Source: Xylophilus ampelinus (GTDB lineage Bacteria; Pseudomonadota; Gammaproteobacteria; Burkholderiales; Burkholderiaceae_C). Taken from it: DNA of 64,000 nucleotides. Position 1 is the first letter of the stretch. Each line of letters begins with the position of its first letter. A model generated the notes under the pieces. It was not told the origin of the DNA. It made no database searches and was given only the letters and a program-made list of their open reading frames with translations. Position numbers and translations under genes: made by a program. This document shows, piece by piece, positions 50,908 to 59,361 of this stretch. Location: assembly GCF_901875635.1 (NCBI RefSeq), contig NZ_CABFMN010000075.1, forward strand, positions 1 through 64,000, in the 5' to 3' direction.

Positions 50908-51927
50908 TTACTGCACCGTGAGCACGATCTTGCCCTGGAGGCTGCCTTGTGCGGCACGCTCGTGCGCGCGCCGCGCGTCGGCCAACGCAAAGGTGCTGTC
51001 GATGGCCACGCGCACCGTGCCCGCATCGAGCAGTTCGGCGAGTCGTGCGAGCTGTGCGCCGCTCGAACGCACCTGGGTCGTCGACACCGTGACGCCGCGT
51101 GCCGTGGCCTCCTCGGCGCCGTCGAAGCCCAGCGGAAAGACGGGGAACAGCGCACCGCCGGTCCGCAGGGTGCGCAGGAAGCGGCCACTGGTGGGGCCGC
51201 CCACGGCATCGACGACCAGATCGATGTCGCGCACGAGGTCCTCGGGCCGCGTCCGCGTGTAGTCGATGAACTGCTCTGCGCCGAGCGCGCGCACGAAGGC
51301 TTCGTGCCGCCCGGAGGCCACCGCGATCACGCGCGCACCCTGCCACCGTGCGAGCTGCACTGCGAACTGGCCCACACCGCCCGCGGCGCCGTTCACCAGC
51401 ACGGTCCGGCCCTCGAGCGGCACCGGCACATGCTGCTTCGGCTGCAGCGGGTTCGGCCGGTCGTGGCCGAGCTCGATCAGGAACTGCCATGCGGTGAGCA
51501 GCGACATGGGCGCGCCCGCGGCGTGGACATGGTCGAGGTTGCGCGGCTTGCGGGCGAGTTGCGCGGCCGGCACGCTCACCCACTCTGCATAGGCGCGGCT
51601 TCCCCCTGCCAGGCCTTCGGGAAAGCGGACCATCGCATAGACCTCGTCCCCGACGGTGAAGCCGTCGACGTCGTCGGCCACCGCGTCGACCACGCCCGAG
51701 ACGTCGGTCCCGAGGATGAGCGGGAAGGACAGGGGCGGCTGCCATTCGGGCGGCAGCATGCGGTAGCCCTCGCGCAAGTACCAGTCGGGCGGGTTGATGC
51801 CCACGGCGTGCACGCGCACGCGCGCCTCGCCGGGGGCCAGGCCGGGCATCGGCGCGTCTTCGTAGCGCAGCACCTCGGGGCCGCCGACGGTGTGCTGAAG
51901 GATCGCTTTCATGGTGGGGGTGGTCAT
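50908..51927 (-). CDS. NADP-dependent quinone oxidoreductase-like (MDR family) protein
   Basis: A 339-residue medium-chain dehydrogenase/reductase of the zinc-free quinone oxidoreductase type. It begins MKAILQHTVGGPEVLRYED after a short leader; the nucleotide-binding motif is NGAAGGVGQFAVQLA near residue 160, and zinc-ligand Cys residues are absent. It reduces quinones or alpha,beta-unsaturated carbonyls with NADPH. The ATG at 51,927 follows AAAGGA by five bases. It is divergent from the LysR gene at 52,075, its probable regulator, across a 147-base region with a clear inverted repeat. A role in redox or electrophile stress is typical for such pairs. Confidence 0.9.
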   Translation of the reverse strand: MTTPTMKAILQHTVGGPEVLRYEDAPMPGLAPGEARVRVHAVGINPPDWYLREGYRMLPPEWQPPLSFPLILGTDVSGVVDAVADDVDGFTVGDEVYAMVRFPEGLAGGSRAYAEWVSVPAAQLARKPRNLDHVHAAGAPMSLLTAWQFLIELGHDRPNPLQPKQHVPVPLEGRTVLVNGAAGGVGQFAVQLARWQGARVIAVASGRHEAFVRALGAEQFIDYTRTRPEDLVRDIDLVVDAVGGPTSGRFLRTLRTGGALFPVFPLGFDGAEEATARGVTVSTTQVRSSGAQLARLAELLDAGTVRVAIDSTFALADARRAHERAAQGSLQGKIVLTVQ

Positions 51928-52037
51928 CGTGTTCCTTTCAGATTCCATGGCCTCGGGCATGCCGAACGCCGGTGCCTCGGGGGCGCGCAGCGACCCGGCG
52001 GGGTGGCGCGGACCCCAAGTGTTCGTCATTGCGATGA

Positions 52038-52064
52038 AATTGATAATCAGGCAGAAGATCAATT
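52038..52064. promoter_or_regulatory. Inverted repeat, likely LysR binding site
   Basis: AATTGAT (52,038-52,044) and ATCAATT (52,058-52,064) are perfect inverted arms 13 bases apart, in an AT-rich stretch just before the LysR start at 52,075 and upstream of the divergent oxidoreductase. This is the usual position for an autoregulatory LysR operator. Confidence 0.55.
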
Positions 52065-52074
52065 GTTTTGTGTC

Positions 52075-53103
52075 ATGAAAGAACAAATGACCCTGGAGCG
52101 CCTGACCGGCATCGTGGCGTTCGCGCGTGCCGCATCGTCCGGCAGCTTCACCGCGGCGGCGAGGTCGTTGTCGGTGTCGCCCTCAGCGGTCAGCCGGACG
52201 ATCGGGCGCTTGGAGCGGCAACTGGGCGTGCGGCTCTTCAGCCGGACCACGCGCTCGCTCACGCTCACGGCCGAAGGGCAGGCGCTGCACGACCGCGCGT
52301 TGCAACTGCTGCGGGCAGCCGAGGAGGTGGTGCAGTCGGCCGCCGCCGCGCGGTTGGAACCCGCCGGGGTGCTGAAGGTGGCAACGTCGATGCCCATCGG
52401 CGTGCGGCTTCTGGCGCCGGCGCTGCCCGAGTTCCACCGGCGCCATCCAAAGCTGCGCGTCGACCTGCGCCTGGGCGACCGCTTCGTCAATCTGGTCGAG
52501 GAAGGGATCGACGTGGCGGTCCGCATCGGCCACCTGGCCGATTCGGGCCTGGTGTCACGCGGCCTGGCGCGCACGCGGATCGGCGCCTTCGCCTCGCCCG
52601 CCTACCTGGCCAAGCGGGGCGTTCCGGCCCACCCCGAGGACCTGAGAGATCACGACTGCGTGAGCTTCCGCTACCAGGCGTCGGGGCAGGTGATGGCGTG
52701 GTCTTTCCGGGTGGGCCGTCGCATCGTGGAGTTCAGGCCCGACGCGTCCATCGTGGTGGATGCCAGCGACGCCATCGCCGAAGTGCTCGCCGCCGGGGGC
52801 GGCATCGGCTTGCTGGGATCCTTCATCGCCGAGCCGTACGTCGAGCGGGGGCTGCTGCGGCCAGTGCTGGGACGGTTCGCAATCGATGGCGCACCGATCA
52901 CCGCGGTGTGGCCCGAGAGCCGGCGGGCGAGCCCGAATGCGAGGGCCTTCATCGCCTACCTGGGCGAGGTCTTCGCGCCGTTCGCCTCGGGTGGCGTCGG
53001 GGAGCCGGCAGGTGCGGCACCGGCCGGCATGAGCGCAGGGGCTCAGCCGTCCCCTGCACCGAGCGCCGCCAGCCGCTCCCGAAGGAATTCGGCGAAGGCA
53101 TAG
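52075..53103 (+). CDS. LysR-family transcriptional regulator
   Basis: A 342-residue LysR regulator. The helix-turn-helix is at about residues 20-45 (GSFTAAARSLSVSPSAVSRTIG), followed by LERQLGVRLFSRTTRSLTLT; the effector domain resembles the subgroup with GDRFVNLVEEGIDVAVRIG, which often controls a divergent oxidoreductase. An ATG at 52,087 is an alternative start. The C-terminus has an unusual tail of about 40 Ala/Ser/Gly/Pro residues that overlaps the convergent LysR gene by 61 bases; the tail may be non-essential. Confidence 0.88.
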   Translation: MKEQMTLERLTGIVAFARAASSGSFTAAARSLSVSPSAVSRTIGRLERQLGVRLFSRTTRSLTLTAEGQALHDRALQLLRAAEEVVQSAAAARLEPAGVLKVATSMPIGVRLLAPALPEFHRRHPKLRVDLRLGDRFVNLVEEGIDVAVRIGHLADSGLVSRGLARTRIGAFASPAYLAKRGVPAHPEDLRDHDCVSFRYQASGQVMAWSFRVGRRIVEFRPDASIVVDASDAIAEVLAAGGGIGLLGSFIAEPYVERGLLRPVLGRFAIDGAPITAVWPESRRASPNARAFIAYLGEVFAPFASGGVGEPAGAAPAGMSAGAQPSPAPSAASRSRRNSAKA

Positions 53104-53948
53104 GCGATCACCGGCAGCTGGCGCCCGCGCAGGCAGCCCAGCACCAGCTCGCCCTGCGGAAAGGCCCGGTCCTCGATGGCGCGGGCGACCAGCTCGGGGT
53201 CGCCCAGCTCGGTGCCCACTGCCATCTGGAAGGTGATGGACCGGCGGTCGGCCAGGCAGCCGCGCAGGAACTCGAAGCTGTTGCTCTCCACCATGGGCTG
53301 GAAGCGCGTGGAGCTGCGCGCCAGGAAGCGCTCCAGCAACTGCCGCCCACCGATGTCGCGGTTGGGCAGCACCACGGGGTAGTCGGCGCAGTCGCGCAGG
53401 CGCAGGGCGCTGCGGCCGGCCAGCGGATGGGTCGCATGCATCATGGCCATGAGCCGCTGACCGGCCACGTCCAGCCGCTGGATGTCGGACTCGGCCGGCA
53501 GGTTGAAGACCAGCGCCAGGTCGGTGTCGAGGCTGCGCAGGGCTTCGGCGGCGTGCACGTGGTCGCCGATGCGGGCATCGAAGGCCACCAGCGGATGCGT
53601 CTCGCGGAAGGCCGCGATGGCCGCGGGCAGGAAGCGCGGCGCCAGCGCCTGGCTGGCCACCAGCCGCACCCGGCCGCGGCGCAGGCCCTGCAGTTCCTCG
53701 ATCTCGGAGCGCACCCGCTCCAGCTCGGCGCCACGGTCGCGGACGTAGCGCACGAACAGCTCGCCCGCGGCCGTCAGGCGCATGCCCCGCGGCAGGCGCT
53801 CGAACAGCGGCGTGCCCAGCTCCTCCTCGATGTCCTGGATGCGGCGGTTGACGGCCGACGGCGCCACATGCAGCCGCTCGGCCGCCTGGCGGATGGATCC
53901 GACGCGCGCCACTTCGTCGACATAGCGCAGCAGGCGCAGGTGGTTCAT
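53043..53948 (-). CDS. LysR-family transcriptional regulator
   Basis: A 301-residue LysR regulator starting at the ATG at 53,948 (MNHLRLLRYVDEVARVGSIR). The helix-turn-helix is IRQAAERLHVAPSAVNRRIQ, and the effector domain is about residues 90-295. The start overlaps the stop of the XRE-type regulator by four bases, so both come from one transcript that diverges from the alpha/beta hydrolase gene at 54,951. The two regulators together may control the enzymes downstream of 54,951. Its 3' end is convergent with, and overlaps, another LysR gene. Confidence 0.88.
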   Translation of the reverse strand: MNHLRLLRYVDEVARVGSIRQAAERLHVAPSAVNRRIQDIEEELGTPLFERLPRGMRLTAAGELFVRYVRDRGAELERVRSEIEELQGLRRGRVRLVASQALAPRFLPAAIAAFRETHPLVAFDARIGDHVHAAEALRSLDTDLALVFNLPAESDIQRLDVAGQRLMAMMHATHPLAGRSALRLRDCADYPVVLPNRDIGGRQLLERFLARSSTRFQPMVESNSFEFLRGCLADRRSITFQMAVGTELGDPELVARAIEDRAFPQGELVLGCLRGRQLPVIAYAFAEFLRERLAALGAGDG

Positions 53949-54844
53949 GCGCCCATTGTGGTGTCTGCGTGGGCATGCAGCAGGCGCGCCAGTTCTGCGC
54001 TGGCGGCTGCGCCCTTCAGGGCGGAGTCCCACAGGCGTGCGGCAAGCGTCTCGTGCAGGCGCAGCGCCTCCTCGTCCTCGCTGATCATGGCCACGCCGTA
54101 GTGCAGGTTGGTCGGCTCCACGATGCGGAAGGGGCTCGTCACCAGCACGCGGCGCCCGTGCGGCAACTGGACCAGCTGGAAGCCGCTGGTCGGCAGCGGC
54201 TGGGTGGTCAGCACGATCTGCACGCCCATCGGCGGCGCGGCGATGAGGCCGGCCAGCCGCTCCATCTCGCGCCGCGCCGCAAGGCGCCGGGCGGTGCGCT
54301 CGGCCGCGGGCAGCCGCGGGTGGCCGCCGAGCCCGTGCGTCAGGTAGCGCTCGATGTCGCTCACCGGCACGATGTTGACGAGCGCCGGCCGGTTGCGTGC
54401 GAAGGCGGCCTTGCGCTTGGCCAGCAGGTGCATCAGGCGCTCGGCTTCGGCCGGGCTCAGGGCGGTCTGGTCGTCGCGCTGGTCGACCAGGCGCTCGGCC
54501 AGCGCGGTGTCGTAGGCGTCGGAGCTCAGCATGTAGGCCTGCGGCCCGAACACCACGGTCATCTGCGTGGCCTCGGCCTCCAGCCGCTGCTGGCGGTCGA
54601 AGAAGAGCATGCCGTGGGTGATGTACTCGTTGCCCAGGCCGAGCAGGGCGCCGGTCGAGGTCTCGTACAGCCGGGCCAGCCTTTCCAGCACCTCGAGCTT
54701 GACCACCTCGCCCGACTCGTAGCGGTAGAGCAGCGCGCGCGAGATGCCCGCCGCGCGCGCCACCTGCTCGGTGCTCAGGCGTGCGTCCTGGCGCCGGCTG
54801 CGCAGGCGCTCGCCGATGTGGGCGTAGTGGTGCGTGGTGGTCAT
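53945..54844 (-). CDS. XRE-family helix-turn-helix regulator with a C-terminal sensor domain
   Basis: A 299-residue protein. An N-terminal XRE-type helix-turn-helix is at about residues 8-65 (IGERLRSRRQDARLSTEQVA, then YRYESGEVVKLEVLERLARL). The remaining 230 residues (FVNIVPVSDIERYLTHG and others are not typical cupin or peptidase motifs) form a domain I do not recognise with confidence. It overlaps the LysR gene (ATGA) and is divergent from the hydrolase gene at 54,951 across 106 bases. It probably senses a small molecule or redox state related to the following catabolic genes. Confidence 0.82.
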   Translation of the reverse strand: MTTTHHYAHIGERLRSRRQDARLSTEQVARAAGISRALLYRYESGEVVKLEVLERLARLYETSTGALLGLGNEYITHGMLFFDRQQRLEAEATQMTVVFGPQAYMLSSDAYDTALAERLVDQRDDQTALSPAEAERLMHLLAKRKAAFARNRPALVNIVPVSDIERYLTHGLGGHPRLPAAERTARRLAARREMERLAGLIAAPPMGVQIVLTTQPLPTSGFQLVQLPHGRRVLVTSPFRIVEPTNLHYGVAMISEDEEALRLHETLAARLWDSALKGAAASAELARLLHAHADTTMGA

Positions 54845-54950
54845 GGCTGCTGCCGTCTCGTTAATGAGTCAGTTCGCGAAATTGCACGTTGTGACGCCGG
54901 TCGGGCCGACCTACGCTGACCCCGCCATCGCAACACCTGACGCAACGAAC

Positions 54951-55718
54951 ATGCCCACCATCTCCGTCGACGGGGTACCCGTCCACTACGCCGAGGCCGG
55001 CAGCGGCGAGCGCGCCATCGTCTTCATGCACGGCGGCTTCGGCAGCTCCTCGGAACTCTGGGAGCGCACCCTGCAGGCGCTCCCGCCCGGCTGGCGCGGC
55101 TATGCCATCGACAACTTCCTGCGCTCGGCCGCGCCGCCCGACGGCTACAGCGTGCAGTCGCTGGCCCGGCGTGTGCGAGGCTTCGTCGATGCACTCGACC
55201 TCGACAGGCCGGTGATCGGCGGCCATTCGATGGGCGGCGTGGTGAGCCAGATCGCCGCATCGAACGACCCCGGGCGCTACGGCGGTGTGGTGCTGGTGTG
55301 CACCGGCGCCGTCATGACCAACCACACGCTGGGCCGCGTGCTGCTGCAGGACCTGCGCGACAACGGCCACGCCAACCTGCGCGAGATCAGTGCGCACTGG
55401 TTCCGCGAACTCCCCGAAGGCTTCTTCGAGGGCTATGTGGCGCGCGCACAGACGGCGCCGCTCGCAGCCATGATCGACGTGCAGCAGAGCCTGCTCGACA
55501 CCGACTGCCGGCCGCTGCTGCCGAAGATCACCGCGCCGACGCTGGTGGTGTTCGGCGCGCACGACGCGGGCCGCACCATCGATCACGCGAACACGCTGCT
55601 GGCCGGCATTCCGAACAGCCGCCTGGCCCGCATGCCCGACAGCGGGCACACGCCGATGGTCGAGACGCCTGCGGCATTCGACGCCGCGCTGCACGCCTTC
55701 CTGCTCGAAATCCACTGA
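54951..55718 (+). CDS. Alpha/beta hydrolase
   Basis: A 255-residue alpha/beta-fold hydrolase. The oxyanion region HGGFGSS is near residue 26, the nucleophile elbow GHSMGG near 92 (Ser), the acid in VFGAHD near 205 and the catalytic His in SGHTP near 233. The ATG at 54,951 starts directly with the beta strand ISVDGVPVHYAEAG, typical for the family. No signal peptide. It begins an operon-like row with a family-3 binding protein 11 bases downstream, and it is divergent from the XRE regulator. Esters, lactones, carbamates or C-C bonds are possible substrates; none is indicated. Confidence 0.9.
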   Translation: MPTISVDGVPVHYAEAGSGERAIVFMHGGFGSSSELWERTLQALPPGWRGYAIDNFLRSAAPPDGYSVQSLARRVRGFVDALDLDRPVIGGHSMGGVVSQIAASNDPGRYGGVVLVCTGAVMTNHTLGRVLLQDLRDNGHANLREISAHWFRELPEGFFEGYVARAQTAPLAAMIDVQQSLLDTDCRPLLPKITAPTLVVFGAHDAGRTIDHANTLLAGIPNSRLARMPDSGHTPMVETPAAFDAALHAFLLEIH

Positions 55719-55729
55719 GGACTTCCACC

Positions 55730-56512
55730 ATGTTCCGACGTTCCATCCTCGCCCTGGCCATGGCGGCCTGCGGCTCCTTGCTCGCGATGCCGGCCGCGCA
55801 GGCCGACACCCTCGACGACGTTCAGAAGGCGGGCGTGCTGCGCGTCGCCATCACGCTCGACTACCCGCCTTTCGGCTCGGTCGATGCCAACATGAGCCCG
55901 CAGGGCTACGACGTGGAGTTCGCCAACCTGATGGCGGCTGCGCTGGGCGTCAAGGCCGAGCTGGTGCGGGTGACGGCCCAGTCCAAGATCCCGACGATGG
56001 CCACGCGCAAGGCCGACCTGCTGCTCAACATCGGCCGCAACGAAGAGCGCGCCAAGGTGGTGGACTTCACGCAGCCGTACGCGCCTTACTACATCGGCGT
56101 GTTCGGCCCGGTCGACCAGACCGCCACGGGCGTGGCCGACCTGGCGGGCAAGAAGATCGCGGTGACGCGCGGCACGCTCGAGGACCAGCTGCTCACGAAG
56201 ATGGCACCGCCCGAGGCCACGATCCAGCGCTACGAGGACCACAGCAACACCATCAGTTCCTTCCTGAGCGGACAGAGCGACCTCATGTCGGTCGGCAACA
56301 TCGTGGCCGCGGCCATCATGGAGAAGAACCCGCCGCGCAAGCCCGAGCAGAAGTTCCTGCTGATGAACTCGCCCGTGTGCGCCGCCGTCACCAAGGGCGA
56401 GCAGCGGCTGCTGGAGCGGATCAACGCCGCCATCACCGAACTGAAGGCCAACGGCCGGCTCGCCGCCATGGCCACGCGCTGGCTCAAGCAGCCGCTGCCG
56501 GCCAACCTCTGA
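55730..56512 (+). CDS. Family-3 ABC substrate-binding protein (amino-acid type)
   Basis: A 260-residue periplasmic binding protein of solute-binding family 3. The leader MFRRSILALAMAACGSLLAMP is cleaved near AQAD; the mature part begins VLRVAITLDYPPFGSVDANM, and GYDVEFANLMAAALGVKAE is the characteristic block. Members bind amino acids or similar polar compounds. No permease or ATPase of the amino-acid type is adjacent, so it may use a transporter encoded elsewhere. It lies between the hydrolase and the third isochorismatase-family gene, 98 bases before the latter. Confidence 0.92.
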   Translation: MFRRSILALAMAACGSLLAMPAAQADTLDDVQKAGVLRVAITLDYPPFGSVDANMSPQGYDVEFANLMAAALGVKAELVRVTAQSKIPTMATRKADLLLNIGRNEERAKVVDFTQPYAPYYIGVFGPVDQTATGVADLAGKKIAVTRGTLEDQLLTKMAPPEATIQRYEDHSNTISSFLSGQSDLMSVGNIVAAAIMEKNPPRKPEQKFLLMNSPVCAAVTKGEQRLLERINAAITELKANGRLAAMATRWLKQPLPANL

Positions 56513-56609
56513 GGCGCCGACGAACCGTTGCCTCAACGGCAACGGCGCTGCCGCGATAAAGCGCCGGAAAGTGAGCGCCAGTGGCACGGGCGATGCGTGC
56601 CCTCGGCGC

Positions 56610-57452
56610 ATGCACAGCGATGAATGCACTCCCGGCACCAAGTTGGACACGGCCACCGGCGACACCCGCGGCTTCGGCCCCGCGGCCGCCAACCGCTGGC
56701 ACTTGCAGGACGGCCGCCTGAGCCTGGTCCGCACGCAGCCGGCCCCGCGGCCGCTGGCGCTGCCGGCGCAGCCCGAATCGCTGGTGATCGACCTGGCCCG
56801 TACCGCCCTGGTGGTGGTCGACATGCAGAACGATTTCTGCCACCCCGAAGGCTGGTTCGGCCAGAAGGGGCTGGACGTGCAGGCGGCGCGGCGGCCCATT
56901 CCGGTGCTGCAGGCGCTGTTGCCCGCCTGGCGCCGCGCGGGCAGCCCGCTCGTCTGGTGCCACTGGGGCATCCGTGCCGACCGGCGCAACCTCGGCCCCA
57001 CGGTGCAGTTCATGGGCAAGCGCACGGCCGAGGGCGTGGGCTATGGCGAGCGCTCGCCCATCGACCACGGCCCGTCGCTGGTGCAGGGCAGTTGGGGCGC
57101 GGCGCTGGTCGACGAACTCGCGGCCGAGCCCGGCGACATCCTGGTGCACAAGCACCGGCTCTCGGGCTTCTGGGACAGCGAGCTCGACAGCATCCTGCGC
57201 AACGCCGGCATCAGCACGCTGCTGTTCGCCGGCATCAACACCGACCGCTGCGTGTTCTCCACGCTGCAGGACGCGGCCTTCCTGGGCTACGACTGCGTGC
57301 TGCTGGAGGACGCCTGCAGCACCTCGTCGCCCGACTACGTGACCGACGGCGTGCTCTACCTCGTGCGCCTGCTGCACGGCTTCACCGCACGCGCCGCCGA
57401 GCTGCACGCGGCGCTCGCCGATCTTTCCGACCTTCCTTCCCAACCCCTCTGA
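56610..57452 (+). CDS. Isochorismatase-family cysteine hydrolase (third)
   Basis: A 280-residue cysteine hydrolase, longer than the other two because of about 55 N-terminal residues. Triad: Asp71 (VVVDMQNDF), Lys181 (VHKHRLSGF) and Cys214 (NTDRCVFST). The pattern HRLSGFWDSELDSILRNAGI is that of a subgroup often found with cyclic-amide catabolic genes. I chose the ATG at 56,610; a GTG at 56,571 is possible. It lies 12 bases before the receptor gene of the importer that surrounds the atzD-like gene, so it probably cleaves an amide of that pathway. Confidence 0.87.
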   Translation: MHSDECTPGTKLDTATGDTRGFGPAAANRWHLQDGRLSLVRTQPAPRPLALPAQPESLVIDLARTALVVVDMQNDFCHPEGWFGQKGLDVQAARRPIPVLQALLPAWRRAGSPLVWCHWGIRADRRNLGPTVQFMGKRTAEGVGYGERSPIDHGPSLVQGSWGAALVDELAAEPGDILVHKHRLSGFWDSELDSILRNAGISTLLFAGINTDRCVFSTLQDAAFLGYDCVLLEDACSTSSPDYVTDGVLYLVRLLHGFTARAAELHAALADLSDLPSQPL

Positions 57453-57464
57453 GGAGCCTTCGCC

Positions 57465-58514
57465 ATGACCTCGACCCTCTCCCTGCTCGCCCGCCGGCTG
57501 CGGCCGCTGCTCGGTGCCGCCGCCCTGGCGCTGGCCGCGTTGCCCGCCGCCGCGCAGACGCCCATCAAGCTGGTGCTCAACTGGAAGTACGAAGGCCCGC
57601 AGGCCTGGTTCTTCCTGGCGCAGGACCGCGGCTACTTCAAGCAGGAAGGCCTGGACGTCACCATCGACCAGGGCGAGGGCTCGGCCGCCTCGATCCCCAA
57701 GGTCGCAGCCGGCACCTACCAGGCCGGCTTCGGCGACATGAACGCGCTGATCGACCTGGCCTCCAAGCGGCCGGCCGATGCACCGGTGGGCGTGTACATG
57801 CTCTACAACACGCCGCCCTTCGCCGTCGTGGTGCGCAGCGACAGCCCCATCAAGACGCCCAAGGACCTCGAAGGCAAGACCCTCGGCGGCCCAGCCAACG
57901 ACGGCGCGCTCAAGCTCTTCCCGGCCTTCGCCAAGCTGGCCAGGATCGACGCCGCCAAGGTCACCGTCTCGAACATGGCGCCCAACCTGCGCGAGCAGAT
58001 GCTGGTGCGCGGCCAGATCGACGGCGCCTTCGGCTATGTCACCACCGTGAGCTTCAGCGCCCGCGGCATGGGGCTGGACCCGGCCAGGGACCTGCGCTTC
58101 ATCCGCTACGGCGACCACGGCATGGACCTCTATGCCAACACCGTCTTCTTCTCGCGCAGCTTCGTGCAGGACAAGCCCCAGGCCGTGGCCGGCTTCGTGA
58201 AGGCCCTCAACCGCGCCATCAAGGAGGTGATCGCCAACCCCGACGCCGGCATCGACGCGGTGATGAAGCGCGAGCCGCTGCTCAAGCGCGACGTCGAGAA
58301 GGACAAGCTCCTGGCCACGCTCAAGAACGACATGAGCCACCCCGAGATCGCCCGCATCGGCCTGGGCGACGTGGACGACGCGCGGCTGAAGAAGGCCATC
58401 GGCATCGTGGCCGAGGCCAACCAGCTGCCGCGCCAGCCCGAGGTGGGCGAGGTCTTCGACCGCCGTTTCCTGCCGGCGCGCGCCGAGCGCCCCTCCAGCA
58501 CCGTCGCGCCCTGA
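57465..58514 (+). CDS. ABC substrate-binding protein, NMT1/THI5-like
   Basis: A 349-residue receptor. The leader RRLRPLLGAAALALAALP is cleaved near AAAQ; IKLVLNWKYEGPQAWFFLAQ is typical of the NMT1/THI5-like group that binds pyrimidine precursors and other ring compounds. The block KTPKDLEGKTLGGPANDG lies near residue 130. The shine-Dalgarno GAGG is close to the ATG at 57,465. It is the receptor of the importer whose ATPase and permease genes are at 61,984 and 62,853; three enzyme genes lie between. A cyclic ureide such as cyanurate, barbiturate or a hydantoin is the likely ligand. Confidence 0.92.
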   Translation: MTSTLSLLARRLRPLLGAAALALAALPAAAQTPIKLVLNWKYEGPQAWFFLAQDRGYFKQEGLDVTIDQGEGSAASIPKVAAGTYQAGFGDMNALIDLASKRPADAPVGVYMLYNTPPFAVVVRSDSPIKTPKDLEGKTLGGPANDGALKLFPAFAKLARIDAAKVTVSNMAPNLREQMLVRGQIDGAFGYVTTVSFSARGMGLDPARDLRFIRYGDHGMDLYANTVFFSRSFVQDKPQAVAGFVKALNRAIKEVIANPDAGIDAVMKREPLLKRDVEKDKLLATLKNDMSHPEIARIGLGDVDDARLKKAIGIVAEANQLPRQPEVGEVFDRRFLPARAERPSSTVAP

Positions 58515-58552
58515 ACAACCCGACACGACCCCTCAAGAAAGAAGAGACCCCC

Positions 58553-59344
58553 ATGGATCTGCAACTGCGCGACAAGGTCGCCATCATCACCGGCCCGGCC
58601 AAGGGCATGGGCGCCGCCATCACGCTGGCCTTTGCGCGCGAAGGCGCCAGGCTGGTGCTGGCCGGCCGCGACACCGCTGCCATCGAACCCGTGGCCGCCG
58701 AGGCCCGCGCCCTGGGCGTGCCGGCACAGGTCGTGGCCTGCGACCTCACCGTCTCCAGCCAGACCGAGGCGCTGGCCACCGCCGCGCTCGCCGCCTTCGG
58801 CCGCATCGACATCCTGGTCAACGTGGCCGGCGGCTCCGGCCCCATCGGCAAGACGGGTTGGGAGACGACGACGGAGGAGTTCGACGAGATCGTGCGCCTG
58901 AACATGACCGGCTGCTTCAACACCATCCGCGCCGTCATGCCCGCGATGGTGGAGCAGCGCAGCGGCAAGATCGTCAACGTGGGCGGGACCTTCGGCCTGC
59001 GCGGGCGTGCCGGGCGCATGGCGTACTCGGCCTCCAAATGGGGCCTGCGCGGCATCACCAAGAGCTTTGCGCTGGAGGCGGGGCCGTACAACATCAACGT
59101 CAACAACGTCGCGCCGGGCATGGTCGACGGGCCGCGCTTCCGCGAGAAGGTGTGCGCCAACATGGCCCAGCGCCTGGGCATCACGCTGGAAGAGGCCATG
59201 CAGCGCCATGCGGCCGACTACGCGCTGCGCCGCGTCTCCACCGACACCGACATCGCCAACGCCTGCCTCTTCATGGCCAGCGAGGTGTCGCGGCAGATCA
59301 CCGGCGCCGACCTGCCGGTGGACGGCGGCTGGGCCGCGCTGTGA
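58553..59344 (+). CDS. Short-chain dehydrogenase/reductase (SDR)
   Basis: A 263-residue classical SDR. The nucleotide-binding motif TGPAKGMGAA is near residue 14, NVAGG near 90, the catalytic Ser region in VGGTFGLRGRAGR near 145 (Ser of the triad is not obvious; Thr/Gly stand there), YSASK near 158 with the catalytic Tyr and Lys, and VAPGMVDGP after it. The replacement in the Ser region may alter activity. It lies between the receptor gene and the dihydroorotase-like gene. Oxidation of a hydroxylated ring compound before hydrolysis is possible; no such step exists in the known cyanurate route, which points to another substrate. Confidence 0.9.
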   Translation: MDLQLRDKVAIITGPAKGMGAAITLAFAREGARLVLAGRDTAAIEPVAAEARALGVPAQVVACDLTVSSQTEALATAALAAFGRIDILVNVAGGSGPIGKTGWETTTEEFDEIVRLNMTGCFNTIRAVMPAMVEQRSGKIVNVGGTFGLRGRAGRMAYSASKWGLRGITKSFALEAGPYNINVNNVAPGMVDGPRFREKVCANMAQRLGITLEEAMQRHAADYALRRVSTDTDIANACLFMASEVSRQITGADLPVDGGWAAL

Positions 59345-59361
59345 GCCGGGGAGCGAACGCC

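Noticed and set aside
56484..58526. A 680-codon antisense frame opposite the isochorismatase and receptor genes
   Set aside because: No recognisable domain, biased composition, and two well-supported genes lie on the other strand.
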